In this document: piece after piece, positions 20,201 to 30,900 of the stretch | How positions within the stretch are numbered: the first letter of the stretch is position 1 | How the letters are laid out: every line of letters starts with the position of its first letter | Assembly (NCBI GenBank): GCA_034509425.1 | Contig: JAVTVJ010000804.1 | Location: forward strand, 124,001-188,000 | DNA length: 64,000 nt | Direction: 5' to 3' | From: Eopsaltria australis | Lineage: Eukaryota > Chordata > Aves > Passeriformes > Petroicidae | Notes under the pieces: model-generated | The model's input: the letters and a program-made list of their open reading frames with translations, nothing else | What the model was told of the DNA's origin: nothing | The model's database searches: none | Made by a program: the position numbers and the translations under genes

Positions 20201-22449
20201 CACTAGAGTGGATGTAGTGTGACACTACAGTGGCAGTATTATGACATTCTAGTGGTGCTATGGGGACAGTATAGTGGCTCTATTGTGAGCCTAGAGCGGC
20301 CCAATAGTAACACAATAATGGCTCTGCTGGGACACTCCAGTGGAACTGTTGTGACACTAAGGACTCTATTGTGATACTCTTGTGTTCTAGAGTGATATTA
20401 GAGTGGCTCTACTGCGACACTCTCTGGGCTCCATTGTGACACTCTCTGGGCTCTCTTGTGACACTAGCGGCTCAAATGGGGCACAATGGTGTTTCTATGA
20501 TGACAGTAGAGTGGCTCTATTGTGACACTAGTCGCTCTACTGTGACACTAACGTGGTTCTATTGTGACACCCTGGTGGCTCTATTGTGACATAAAGGAGC
20601 TCTATTTTGACACCCTTGATGCACTATTATGACCCAAGTGGCTCTGTTGTGACACAACAGTGTTTCTCTTTTGACAGTCTAGTGGCTCTATTGTTTCAGT
20701 GGCGGCACTATTGTGACACAATAGTGGCTGTATTGTGGCAGTATAATGGCTATCTAATTGTTGCACTAGTGGCTCTTTTGTGCCACTAGAGTTGTTTTCT
20801 TGTGACACAATAGTGGCTGTATTGTGACACAATATTGGCTCTCTTTTGACACCAATGTAGCTGAATTGTGACATTCGTGTGGCTCTATTGTTACACCAGC
20901 GTCACTATTGTGGCACAGCGGTGGCTACATTGTGGAGCTTCAGTACCTCTATTGTGACACTAGTGGCTCACTTGTGACATTAGAGTGGCTCTCTTGTGAG
21001 AATACAGTGGCTCCCTTGTGACACTATAGCTGCTGTATTGTGACATGCTAGTTGCTCTCTTGTGAGAATACAGTGGCTGCCTTGTGACACTATAGCTGCT
21101 GTATTGTGACATGCTAGTTGCTCTCTTGTGACTATAGAGTGACTCCATTGTGACCCTCTAGTGGCTCTATTGTGACACAATTGTGACTCTCTACTGTGGC
21201 ACTATAGGTGTTTCATTGTGATACAATAATGACTTTCACGTGACACTAGAGTGGATGTACTGTGACACTATAGAGGAGCTATTGTGACAGTATAGTGGCT
21301 CTATTGTGAGCCTAGAGTGGCCCTATTGTGACACAATAATGGCTCTGCTGGGACACTCGGGTGGAATTGGTTTGACACTAGTGATTCCATTATGATACTC
21401 TAGTAGTTCGACAGTGATATTAGAGTGGCTCTATTGGGACACTAGTGGCTCAATTGTGAAGCAACGGTGCTTCTATGATGACAGTAGAGTGGCTCTCTTG
21501 TGACACTAGTCGCTCTACTGTGACACTAACGTGGTTCTACTGGGACACCATGGTGGCTCTATTGTGACATAAAGGAGCTGTATTGTGACAGCGCATGGGC
21601 CCTATTATGACCCTAGCGGCTCTGTTGTGACGCAAGAGTGTTTGTCTTTTGAGAGTCTAGTGGCTCTATTGTTTCAGTGGCGGCACTAATGTGACACAAT
21701 AGTGGCTGTATTGTGGCAGTATAACAACAGTCTATTTTTTGTACCAGTGACTCTATTGTGACAGAATAGTGGCTCTATTGTGACACCATGCTGGCTGTAT
21801 TGTGACATAATAGTGGCTCACTTGTGACACTAGCGGCTCTATTGTCAAATTACCGTGGCTCACTTGGGATATTACAGTGTCTATTGTGACCCTATAGCTG
21901 CTGTATTGTGACACAATAGTTGCTCTATTGTTACACTATAGTTGCTCTCTTGTGACCCGAAAGTGACTCCATTGTGACCCCATAGTGGCTCTATTGTGAG
22001 CCTAGCGTGGCTCTATTGTGACACAATAATGGCTCTGCTGGGACACACTAGTGGAACTGTTGCGACACGAGTGACTCTATTGTGATGCTCTAGTGGTTTG
22101 ACAGTGATATTAAAGTGGCTCTATTACGTCACTCTAGGGGCCCCATTGCGACACCCTCAGGGTTCTCTTGTGACACTGGTGGCTCAATTGTGACGCAACG
22201 GTGTTTCTGACAATAGAGTGGCTCTATTGCGACAGTAGTCTCTCTATTGTGACACTAACGTGGCTCTATGGTGACACCATGGTGGCTCTATTGTGACATA
22301 AAGGAGCGGTATTGTGACACCGCATGGGCCGTATTATGACCCTAGCGGCTCTGTTGTGACGCAACAGTGTTTCTCTTTTGACAGTCTAGTGGCTCTATTG
22401 TTTCAGTGGCGGTAGTATTGTGACACAATAGTGGCTGTATTTTGGCAGT
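17250..22449 (+). repeat. Satellite array, middle segment
   Basis: The alpha unit interrupted by the retrovirus resumes at GCACTAGAATTG and ends at 17,703. It contains one extra 22-bp monomer near 17,521-17,545, where the GGGCTCCATTGTG motif is doubled. Unit starts are 17,704 (alpha with a gamma-like CAGTATAACAGCAG key), 18,747 (gamma), 19,481 (alpha), 20,588 (beta), 21,566 (gamma) and 22,295 (gamma, split by the solo LTR). The run 19,481-22,294 is a clean alpha-beta-gamma trimer of about 2,814 bp. No gene is visible. Confidence 0.95.
22445..22449 (+). repeat. Target-site duplication GCAGT, left copy
   Basis: GCAGT directly precedes the TG at the LTR edge and is repeated directly after its terminal CA at 24,099-24,103. 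Uninterrupted gamma units, for example at 25,935-25,939, have one GCAGT at this position. Confidence 0.88.
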
Positions 22450-22586
22450 TGTCGTGGTTTTAGTTTGCTTATTCAGGTTTGTGGCTAAATGCCAGCACAC
22501 TTACCTAAATTTACTTGATTGCTTGATGTGAGATAAGGATTAGGAGTAGGCAAAGCAGGCTCAAACTTTATAAAGTACAAAGAAGT

Positions 22587-22592
22587 TTTATT
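22587..22592 (-). terminator. Minus-strand polyadenylation signal in the solo LTR
   Basis: TTTATT on the plus strand reads AATAAA on the minus strand, 138 bp from the LTR's 3' end in that orientation. This is a normal distance for a U5 region. Confidence 0.6.
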
Positions 22593-23779
22593 AATATATC
22601 TAAGACAAAGGGAAAAAAGAAAAAAAACTCAAGAAAAAAAAAACCAGAATAAACTCCCCAGACCACCCCTCCTTCCCCACCTCTCCATTTCATTCTCCCT
22701 GACAACATACAAAAGACAACACTTTTACCTCCAGTCAGTTTACCACCTCAGAAACAGCTCTTGTTCCAGTTCATTTAGGGAGAGAAGTTTCTTTTGCTTA
22801 CACCATGGATCTTCTGTAAGAAAAATACAGTTTTTATGGGTCTTCTGCCTCACCATTAACCGCCGCCCGGAGTAAAGTCCAGCTTAATGGTGGATCTCTC
22901 CCACACCAGTAGCCTTCCCACAGCCACTATGGTGGGTTATGAACAGTCCACAGGGTACCTGTTTTAAGGATGCCCAGTTCAATTGCAGCAACAAAGAAAA
23001 TCCCTTCTTCTGTGCTTAGCAGCACAGGTTCTCCTGACAACTCAGGTTCTCTAGCATTCTCCCCGGGACCAGGGCTCTGAGTCACAGCCTCTCTTCTCTC
23101 TTGGTTCTAGTTTCTCATCAGGCTGTACTTTTTTAACACTTACTTGTCTGTACTTAGGTATTTCAGTTCATTGGCTGCAATAAGAACCTCACATCCTCCT
23201 TTGGACTATATCTTCATATATTACAGAGAATTTATTAGCTCAGTCCCCAACCATGGTTCTTCAAAAGAGTTTTCAGCTTCATTTTTGAAGCAACTTCTCA
23301 TGCACCTCCCTCTAGGTATCAGTTCTGCTTTCCTCACTGACTGTAAAGTCTCTGCGCTGCACTATGTAGATGTCCTCACTCGTTCCTCTCTCTGCGAGGA
23401 AGGATGGGTGTCTGTGAGTTTAGTCCAGGCATGGAGAGAGTTAATCTCTGTCTCTCTCTCTCCGGCAGTGTGAGGATCACGTGCTCTTTGCCGGGCTGCT
23501 TGAACAGGCCCGAGCTGGATGCCAGAAGCTCTCAGAGTCTCTGCTTGGCTCGGCCAAGCTGGCTCGGCCTGCTGGGGCCATCTGGCCCGGGGTGACAGGG
23601 CAGGGCCTGGCCCGAGCTGGATGGAGTCCGGCCTGGTCCTTGCCTGGCCCGGAGCAGGGGCCTGGCTCTCCCTCTTGTGTAGCTGACACACCGGCTGAGC
23701 TGGATCTGCTGAAGATTCCAGCCGTTCCTCCCCCATGCCTGCCCGGCTGCAGCGGCACGGCTGCCGTAAAACCTCCCTT

Positions 23780-23820
23780 CCCCCCCCCCATCCCTCCTTT
23801 GGAAAGGCGGGGGGGGGGGG
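23780..23820. other. C10/G12 inverted homopolymer tract
   Basis: Ten C (23,780-23,789) and twelve G (23,809-23,820) flank a short segment containing the palindrome CCTTTGGAAAGG. The two arms can pair into a strong hairpin, and the G run could contribute to quadruplex formation. Run lengths are likely to be polymorphic or miscalled. Confidence 0.75.
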
Positions 23821-23916
23821 AAAGCGCTTGGGCCTCACCAGTGAGAGAAGCAGGAGCTGCTCCTCTCTACACAGCAGCAGCAGGTCCAAAGAGGAAGAGC
23901 GTCAGAAAGTCTCTGC

Positions 23917-24002
23917 TTATATATGGTTTTTTTCCTTGAAGGCGGACCAACTTTTTAATTGGTTTACCTACCTATCAATTCTTAAAACTACCTGATTATT
24001 GG
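23917..24002 (-). promoter_or_regulatory. Minus-strand LTR promoter: two CCAAT boxes and a TATA box
   Basis: On the minus strand, CCAAT at 24,002-23,998 and 23,962-23,958 precede TATATAA at 23,923-23,917. The boxes lie about 35 and 75 bp upstream of the TATA element, a textbook U3 promoter layout. Transcription would run leftward into the satellite. Confidence 0.6.
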
Positions 24003-24098
24003 CTCTCTCTCTCGCAGGAAGGAAGTTGTATTTCTTCCTGCATTCCTGCAGCCCAGATCACTTCCTAGATTTTGACCCCTCTGGCCTAACCCAGGACA

Positions 24099-24103
24099 GC
24101 AGT
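24099..24103 (+). repeat. Target-site duplication GCAGT, right copy
   Basis: This copy immediately follows the LTR terminal CA. The gamma unit then continues with ATAACAACAG, exactly as in uninterrupted gamma units. Confidence 0.88.
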
Positions 24104-26513
24104 ATAACAACAGTATATTTTTTGTACCAGTGACTCTATTGTGACAGAATCGTGGCTCTATTGTGACACCATGCTGGCTGTATTGTGACATAATAGTGGC
24201 TCACTTGTGACACTAGCGGCTCTATTGTAAAATTAGCGTGGCTCACTTGGGATATTACAGTGTCTATTGTGACCCTATAGATGTTGTATTGTGACACAAT
24301 AGTTGCTCTATTGTTACATTATAGTTGCTCTCTAGTGACACTAGGATCACTCCATTGTGACCCCATAGTGGCTCTATTTTGAGCCTAGAGTTGCTCTATT
24401 GTGACACAATAATGGCTCTGCTGGGACACACTAGTGGAACTGTTGCGACACGAGTGACTCTATTGTGATGCTATAGTGGTTTGACAGTGATATTAAAGTG
24501 GCTCTATTACGACACTCTTGGGGCCCCATTGTGACACTCTCTGGGCTCTCTTGTGACACTGGTGGCTCAATTGTGACGCAACGGTGTTTCTGACAGTAGA
24601 GTGGCTCTATTGTGACACTAGTCGCTCTATTGTGACACTAACGTGGCTCTATGGTGACACCATGGTGGCTCTATTGTGACATAAAGGAGCTGTATTGTGA
24701 CACCGCATGGGCCCTATTATGACCCTAGCGGCTCTGTTGTGACACAACAGTGTTTGTCTTTTGACAGTCTAGTGGCTCTATTGTTTCAGTGGCTGCACTG
24801 TTGTGACACAATAGTGGCTGTATTGTGGCAGTATAATGGCAGTCTTATTGGTACACTAATGGCTCTATTGTGACACTGGAGTTACTTGATTGAGACACAA
24901 TAGTGGCTGTATTGTGACACAATAGTGGATGTACTGTGACCCTAGATTGGCTCTATGATGATATGATAGTGGCTATATGTGGACATGATTTTGCCTGCAT
25001 TGTGACACCATAGTGGCTCAATCGTGACACCATTGTAGCTGTATTGTGACATTAGAGTGGCTCTAAAGTGACAGTAGCGGCACGATTGTGGCACAATGGT
25101 GGCTACATTGTAAAGCTAGAGTAGCTCTATTGTGACACTAGTGGCTCTCTTGAGAAATTAGAGTGGCTCTCTTGTGACATTAGAGTGGCTCTCTTGCGAG
25201 ATTACAGTGGCTCACTTGTGACACTATAGCTGCTGTATTGTGACACTCTAGTTGCTCTCTTGTGACAATAGAGTGCCTCCATTGTGACCCTCTAGTGGCT
25301 CTCTTGTGACACAATAGTGGATCTATTAGGACGCAATAGTGGCTCTACTGGGGCACTAGAATTGTTTCATTGTGACAGAAGAATGGCTTTCTTGTGACAC
25401 TAGAGTGGATGTAGTGTGACACTACAGTGGCAGTATTGTGACACTCTAGTGGTGCTATGGGGACAGTATAGTGGCTCTATTGTGAGCCTAGAGCGGCCCT
25501 ACTGTGACACAATAATGGCTCTGCTGGGACACTCCAGTGGAACTGTTGTGACACTAGGGACTCTCTTGTGATAATCTATTGTTCTAGAGTGGTATTAGAG
25601 TGACACTACTGCGACACTCTCTGGGCTCCATTGTGACACTCTCTGGGCTCTCTTTTGACACTCACGGCTCAATTGTGACACAATGTTGTTTCTATGATGA
25701 CAGTAGGGTGGTTCTATTGTGACACTAGTCGCTCTACTGTGACACTAACGTGGCTCTACCGGGACACCATGGTGACTCTATTGTGACATAAAGGAGCTGT
25801 ATTGTGACAGCGCATGGGCCGTATTATGACCCTAGCGGCTCTGTTGTGACGCAACAGTGTTTCTCTTTTGACAGTCTAGTGGCTCTATTGTTTCAGTGGT
25901 GGTAGTATTGTGACACAATAGTGGCTGTATTGTGGCAGTATAACAACAGTCTTATTTTTGTACCAGTGACTCTATTGTGACAGAATAGTGGCTCTATTGT
26001 GACACCATTCTGGCTGTATTGTGACATAATAGTGGCTCACTTGTGACACTAGCGGCTCTATTGTAAAATTACCGTGGCTCACTTGGGATATTACAGTGTC
26101 TATTGTGACCCTATAGCTGTTGTATTGTGACACAATAGTTTCTCTATTGTTACATTATAGTTGCTTTCTTGTGACACGAGAGTGACTCCATTGTGACCCC
26201 ATAGTGGCTCTATTTTGAGCCTAGAGTGGCTCTATTGTGACACAATAATGGCTCTGCTGGGACACACTAGTGGAAATGTTGCGACACGAGTGACTCTATT
26301 GTGATGCTCTAGTGGTTTGACAGTGATATTAAAGTGGCTCTATTACGACACTCTTGGGGCCCCATAGTGACACTCTCGGGGCTCTCTTGTGACACTGGTG
26401 GCTCAATTGTGACGCAACGGTGTTTCTGACAATAGAGTGGCTCTATTGTGACACTAGTCGCTCTATTGTGACACTAACGTGGCCCTATGGTGACACCATG
26501 GTGGCTCTATTGT

Positions 26514-27620
26514 GACATAAAGGAGCGGTATTGTGACACCGCATGGGCCCTATTATGACCCTAGCGGCTCTGTTGTGACACAACAGTGTTTGTCTTTTGA
26601 CAGTCTAGTGGCTCTATTGTTTCAGTGGCGGCACTGATGTGACACAATAGTGGCTGTATTGTGGCAGTATAATGGCAGCCTAATTGTTACATTAATGGCT
26701 CTATTGTGACACTGGAGTTGCTTGATTGAGACACAATAGTGGCTGTATTGTGACACAATAGTGGATGTACTGTGACCCTAGATTGGCTCTATGATGATAT
26801 GATAGTGGCTATATGTGGACATGATTTTGCCTGCATTGTGACACCATAGTGGCTCAATCGTGACACCATTGTAGCTGTATTGTGACATAAGAGTGGCTCT
26901 ATAGTGACAGTAGTGGCACGATTGTGGCACAATGTTGGCTACATTGTAAAGCTAGAGTAGCTCTATTGTGACACTAGTGTCTCTCTTGCGACATTAGAGT
27001 GGCTCTCTTGCGAGATTACAGTGGCTCACTTGTGACACTACAGCATCTCGATTGTGACACTATAGCTGCTGTATTGTTACACTCTAGTTGCTCTCTTGTG
27101 ACAATAGAGTGACTCCATTGTGACCCTCTAGTGGCTCTATTGTGACACAATAGTGGATCTATTAGGACACAAAAGTGGCTCTACTGGGGCACTAGAATTG
27201 CTTCATTGTGACACAAGAATGGCTTTCTTGTGACACTAGAGTGGATGTAGTGTGACACTACAGTGGCAGTATTATGATACTCTAGTGGTGCTATGGGGAC
27301 AGAATAGTGGCTCTATTGTGAGCCTAGAGCGGCCCTATTGTGACACAATAATGGCTCTGCTGGGACACTCCAGTAGAACTGTTGTGACACTAGGGACTCT
27401 ATTGTGATACTCTAATGTTCGACAGTGATATTAGAGTGGCTCTACTGCGACACTCTCTGGGCTCCATTGTGACACTCTCTGGGCTCTCTTGTGACACTAG
27501 CGGCTCAAATGGGGCACAATGGTGTTTCTATGATGACAGTAGACTGGCTCTATTGTGACACTAGTCGCTCTACTGTGACACTAACGTGGTTCTATTGTGA
27601 CACCCTGGTGGCTCTATTGT
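26514..27620 (+). repeat. Exemplar alpha HOR unit (about 1,107 bp)
   Basis: This unit runs from landmark to landmark and holds about 50 monomers of 20-22 bp. Diagnostic features are CACCGCATGGGCCC after the landmark, AATGGCAG(T/C)CTAATTG, CACTGGAGTTGCTTG, an internal ACATTGTAAAGCTAGAG monomer and GGGGCACTAGAATTG. Fourteen units in the window measure 1,106-1,108 bp by hand count. Confidence 0.88.
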
Positions 27621-28598
27621 GACATAAAGGTGCTCTATTGTGACACCCTTGATGCACTATTATGACCCAAGTGGCTCTGTTGTGACACAACAGTGTTTGT
27701 CTTTTGACAGTCTGGTGGCTCTATTGTTTCAGTGGCGGCACTATTGTGACACAATAGTGGCTGTATTGTGGCAGTATAATGGCTATCTAATTGTTGCAAT
27801 AAATACTCTTTTGTGCCACTAGAGTGTCTTTCTTGTGCCACTAGAGTTCCTTGATTGTGAATCAATAGTGGCTCTCTTTTGACACCAATGTAGCTGAATT
27901 GTGACATTCGTGTGGCTCTATTGTTACACCAGCGTCACTATTGTGGCACAGCGGTGGCTACATTGTGGAGCTTCAGTACCTCTATTGTGACACTAGTGGC
28001 TCACTTGTGACATTAGAGCTGCTCTCTTGTGAGAATACAGTGGCTCCCTTGTGACACTATAGCTGCTGTATTGTGACATGCTAGTTGCTCTCTTGTGAGA
28101 ATACAGTGGCTGCCTTGTGACACTATAGCTGCTGTATTGTGACACGCTAGTTGCTCTCTTGTGACTATAGAGTGACTCCATTGTGACCCTCTAGTGGCTC
28201 TATTGTGACACAATTGTGACTCTCTACTGTGGCACTATAGGTGTTTCATTGTGATACAATAATGACTTTTTCGTGACACTAGAGTGGATGTACTGTGACA
28301 CTATAGAGGAGCTATTGTGACAGTATACTAGCTCTATTGTGAGCCTAGAGTGGCCCTATTGTGACACAATAATGGCTCTGCTGGGACACTCGGGTAGAAT
28401 TGGTTTGACACTAGTGAGTCCATTATGATACTCTAGTAGTTCGAGAGTGATATTAGAGTGGCTCTATTGGGACACTAGTGGCTCAATTGTGACACAACGG
28501 TGCTTCTATGATGACAGTAGAGTGGCTCTCTTGTGACACTAGTCGCTCTATTGTGACACTAACGTGGTTCTACTGGGACACCATGGTGGCTCTATTGT
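27621..28598 (+). repeat. Exemplar beta HOR unit (about 978 bp)
   Basis: Diagnostic features are CACCCTTGATGCAC after the landmark, AATGGCTATCTAATTG, TTTTGTGCCACTAGAG and the tandem-duplicated TGTGAGAATACAGTGGCT monomers. Three beta units measure about 978 bp (20,588, 27,621 and 50,282). Others lose blocks of monomers and run 848-958 bp, making beta the least stable class. Confidence 0.88.
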
Positions 28599-29327
28599 GA
28601 CATAAAGGAGCTGTATTGTGACACCGCATGGGCCCTATTATGACCCTAGCGGCTCTGTTGTGACGCAAGAGTGTTTGTCTTTTGACAGTCTAGTGGCTCT
28701 ATTGTTTCAGTGGCGGCACTATTGTGACACAATAGTGGCTGTATTGTGGCAGTATAACAACAGTCTATTTTTTGTACCAGTGACTCTATTGTGACAGAAT
28801 CGTGGCTCTATTGTGACACCATGCTGGCCGTATTGTGACATAATAGTGGCTCACTTGTGACACCAGCGGCTCTACTGTCAAATTACCGTGGCTCACTTGT
28901 GATATTACAGTGTCTGTTGTGACCCTATAGCTGCTGTATTGTGACACAATAGTTGCTCTATTGTTACATTATAGTTGCTCTCTTGTGACCCGAGAGTGAC
29001 TCCATTGTGACCCCATAGTGGCTCTATTGTGAGCCTAGCGTGGCTCTATTGTGACACAATAATGGCTCTGCTGGGACACACTAGTGGAACTGTTGCGACA
29101 CGAGTGACTCTATTGTGATGCTATAGTGGTTTGACAGTGATATTAAAGTGGCTCTATTACGTCACTCTAGGGGCCCCATTGTGACACCCTCAGGGTTCTC
29201 TTGTGACACTGGTGGCTCAATTGTGACGCAATGGTGTTTCTGACAATAGAGTGGCTCTATTGCGACAGTAGTCTCTCTATTGTGACACTAACGTGGCTCT
29301 ATGGTGACACCATGGTGGCTCTATTGT
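28599..29327 (+). repeat. Exemplar gamma HOR unit (about 729 bp)
   Basis: Diagnostic features are TAACAACAGTCTATTTT, GTACCAGTGACTC, AAATTACCGTGGCTCAC, a short (20-bp) ACAGTGTCTATTGTGACC monomer and ACGTCACTCTAGGGGCCCC. Fifteen units are 727-730 bp by hand count, including the one split by the solo LTR once the insert and one TSD copy are removed. Confidence 0.88.
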
Positions 29328-30208
29328 GACATAAAGGAGCGGTATTGTGACACCGCATGGGCCCTATTATGACCCTAGCGGCTCTGTTGTGACACAACAG
29401 TGTTTGTCTTTTGACAGTCTAGTGGCTCTATTGTTTCAGTGGTGGCACTATTGTGACACAATAGTGGCTGTATTGTGGCAGTATAATGGCTATCTAATTG
29501 TTGCACTAGTGGCTCTTTTGTGCCACTAGAGTTCCTTGATTGTGACACAATAGTGGCTGTATTGTGGCGCAATATTGGCTCTGTTTTGACACCATTGTAG
29601 CTGAATTGTGACATTCGAGTGGCTCTATTGTTACACCAGCGGCACTACTGTGGCGCAGTGGTGGCTGCATTGTGGAGCTTCAGTACCTCTATTGTGACAC
29701 TAGTGGCTCACTTGTGACATTAGTGTGGCTCTCTTGTGAGAATACAGTGGCTCCCTTGTGACAATATAGCTGCTGTATTGTGACCTGCTAGTTGCTCTTT
29801 TGTGACTATAGAGTGACTCCATTGTGACCCTCTAGTGGCTCTATTGTGACACAATTGTGACTCTCTACTGTGGCACTATAGATGTTTCATTGTGATACAA
29901 TAATGACTTTCTCGTGACACTAGAGCGGATGAACTGTGACACTATAGAGGAGCTATTGTGACAGTATAGTGGCTCTGTTGTGATCCTCGAGTGGCCCTAT
30001 TGTGCCACAATAATGGCTCTGCTGGGACACTCAGGTGGAATTGTTGTGACACTAGTGATTCCATTATGATACTCTAGTAGTTCGACAGTGATATTAGAGT
30101 GGCTCTATTGGGACACTCTCTGGGCTCCATTGTGACACTCTCTGGGCTCTCTTGTGACACTAGCTGCTCAATTGTGACACAACGGTGTTTCTATGATGAC
30201 AGTAGAGT

Positions 30209-30900
30209 GGCTCTGTGCTGTGCTAATTAAGCTCCTGACTGACACTAACGAGGGCTCTATGGGCGGCCTCATGTTTGACTCCTATTGACTTGCTCAAGGG
30301 GCGGTGTGTGCCAGCTGTGGGCCCTATTATGACTTCATGGCTCTGTTGGCTGACAAAACAGGTGTTTCTCTTTGACAGTCTGAGTGTGACTATAGAGTGA
30401 CTCCATTGTGGCCCTCTAGTGGCTCTATTGTGACACAATTGTGACTCTCTACTGTGGCACTATAGATGTTTCATTGTGATACAATAATGACTTTCTCGTG
30501 ACACTAGAGTGGATGTACTGGGACACTATAGAGGAGCTATTGTGACAGTATAGTGGCTCTATTGTGAGCCTAGAGTGGCCCTATTGTGACACAATAATGG
30601 CTCTGCTGGGACACTCGGGTGGAACTGTTGTGACACTAGTTATTCCATTATGATACTCTAGTAGTTCGACAGTGATATTAGAGTGGCTCTATTGGGACAC
30701 TCTCTGGGCTCCATTGTGACACTCTCTGGGCTCTCTTGTGACACTAGCGGCTCAATTGTGACACAACGGAGTTTCTATGATGACAGTAGAGTGGCTCTAT
30801 TGTGACTGAGCTCCGCTCTATTGTGACACTAACGCAGGCTCTATGGCTGACACATGGACTCTATTGTGACATACAGGAGCCAGTATTGTGCCAGCGCATG
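30209..30900 (+). repeat. Indel-rich, scrambled satellite patch
   Basis: At 30,209-30,385 the satellite motifs carry many single-base insertions and deletions (for example GTGCTGTGCTAATTAAGC, and CTCAAGGGGCGG in place of the landmark). The unit then jumps near 30,385 into the late part of a beta unit. A second cluster of the same kind lies at 30,806-30,900. The flanking sequence is clean. Assembly or consensus error at a collapse or gap-fill is at least as likely as real decay. Confidence 0.7.

Larger units (their letters stand above)
22450..24098 (-). mobile_element. Solo LTR of a retroviral element, 1,649 bp, antisense
   Basis: This is non-satellite sequence starting TGTCGTGG and ending CCAGGACA (TG...CA ends, TGTC...GACA inverted tips). 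It is flanked by a 5-bp GCAGT duplication and inserted in a gamma unit; without the insert that unit is about 729 bp. Read on the minus strand it has CCAAT boxes at 24,002-23,998 and 23,962-23,958, a TATATAA box at 23,923-23,917 and AATAAA at 22,592-22,587. That orientation gives a coherent LTR. The distance from TATA to poly(A) signal, about 1.3 kb, is unusually long for an R region. Another element may be nested inside, or this could be a different short mobile element. I recognise no coding sequence, and the open frames in the GC-rich middle look spurious. It is unlike the LTR at 16,681-17,249. Confidence 0.8.

Noticed and set aside
20960..21180. Recurring 62- and 66-codon minus-strand frames with SHKRAT and CHNTAAIVSQ repeats
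   Set aside because: These are translations of the duplicated GAGAATACAGTGGCT monomers in beta units. They recur only because the units recur.
23362..23939. Long open frames on both strands in the GC-rich part of the solo LTR
   Set aside because: Composition is driven by GC-rich low-complexity sequence. Frames on both strands are equally open and no domain is recognisable.
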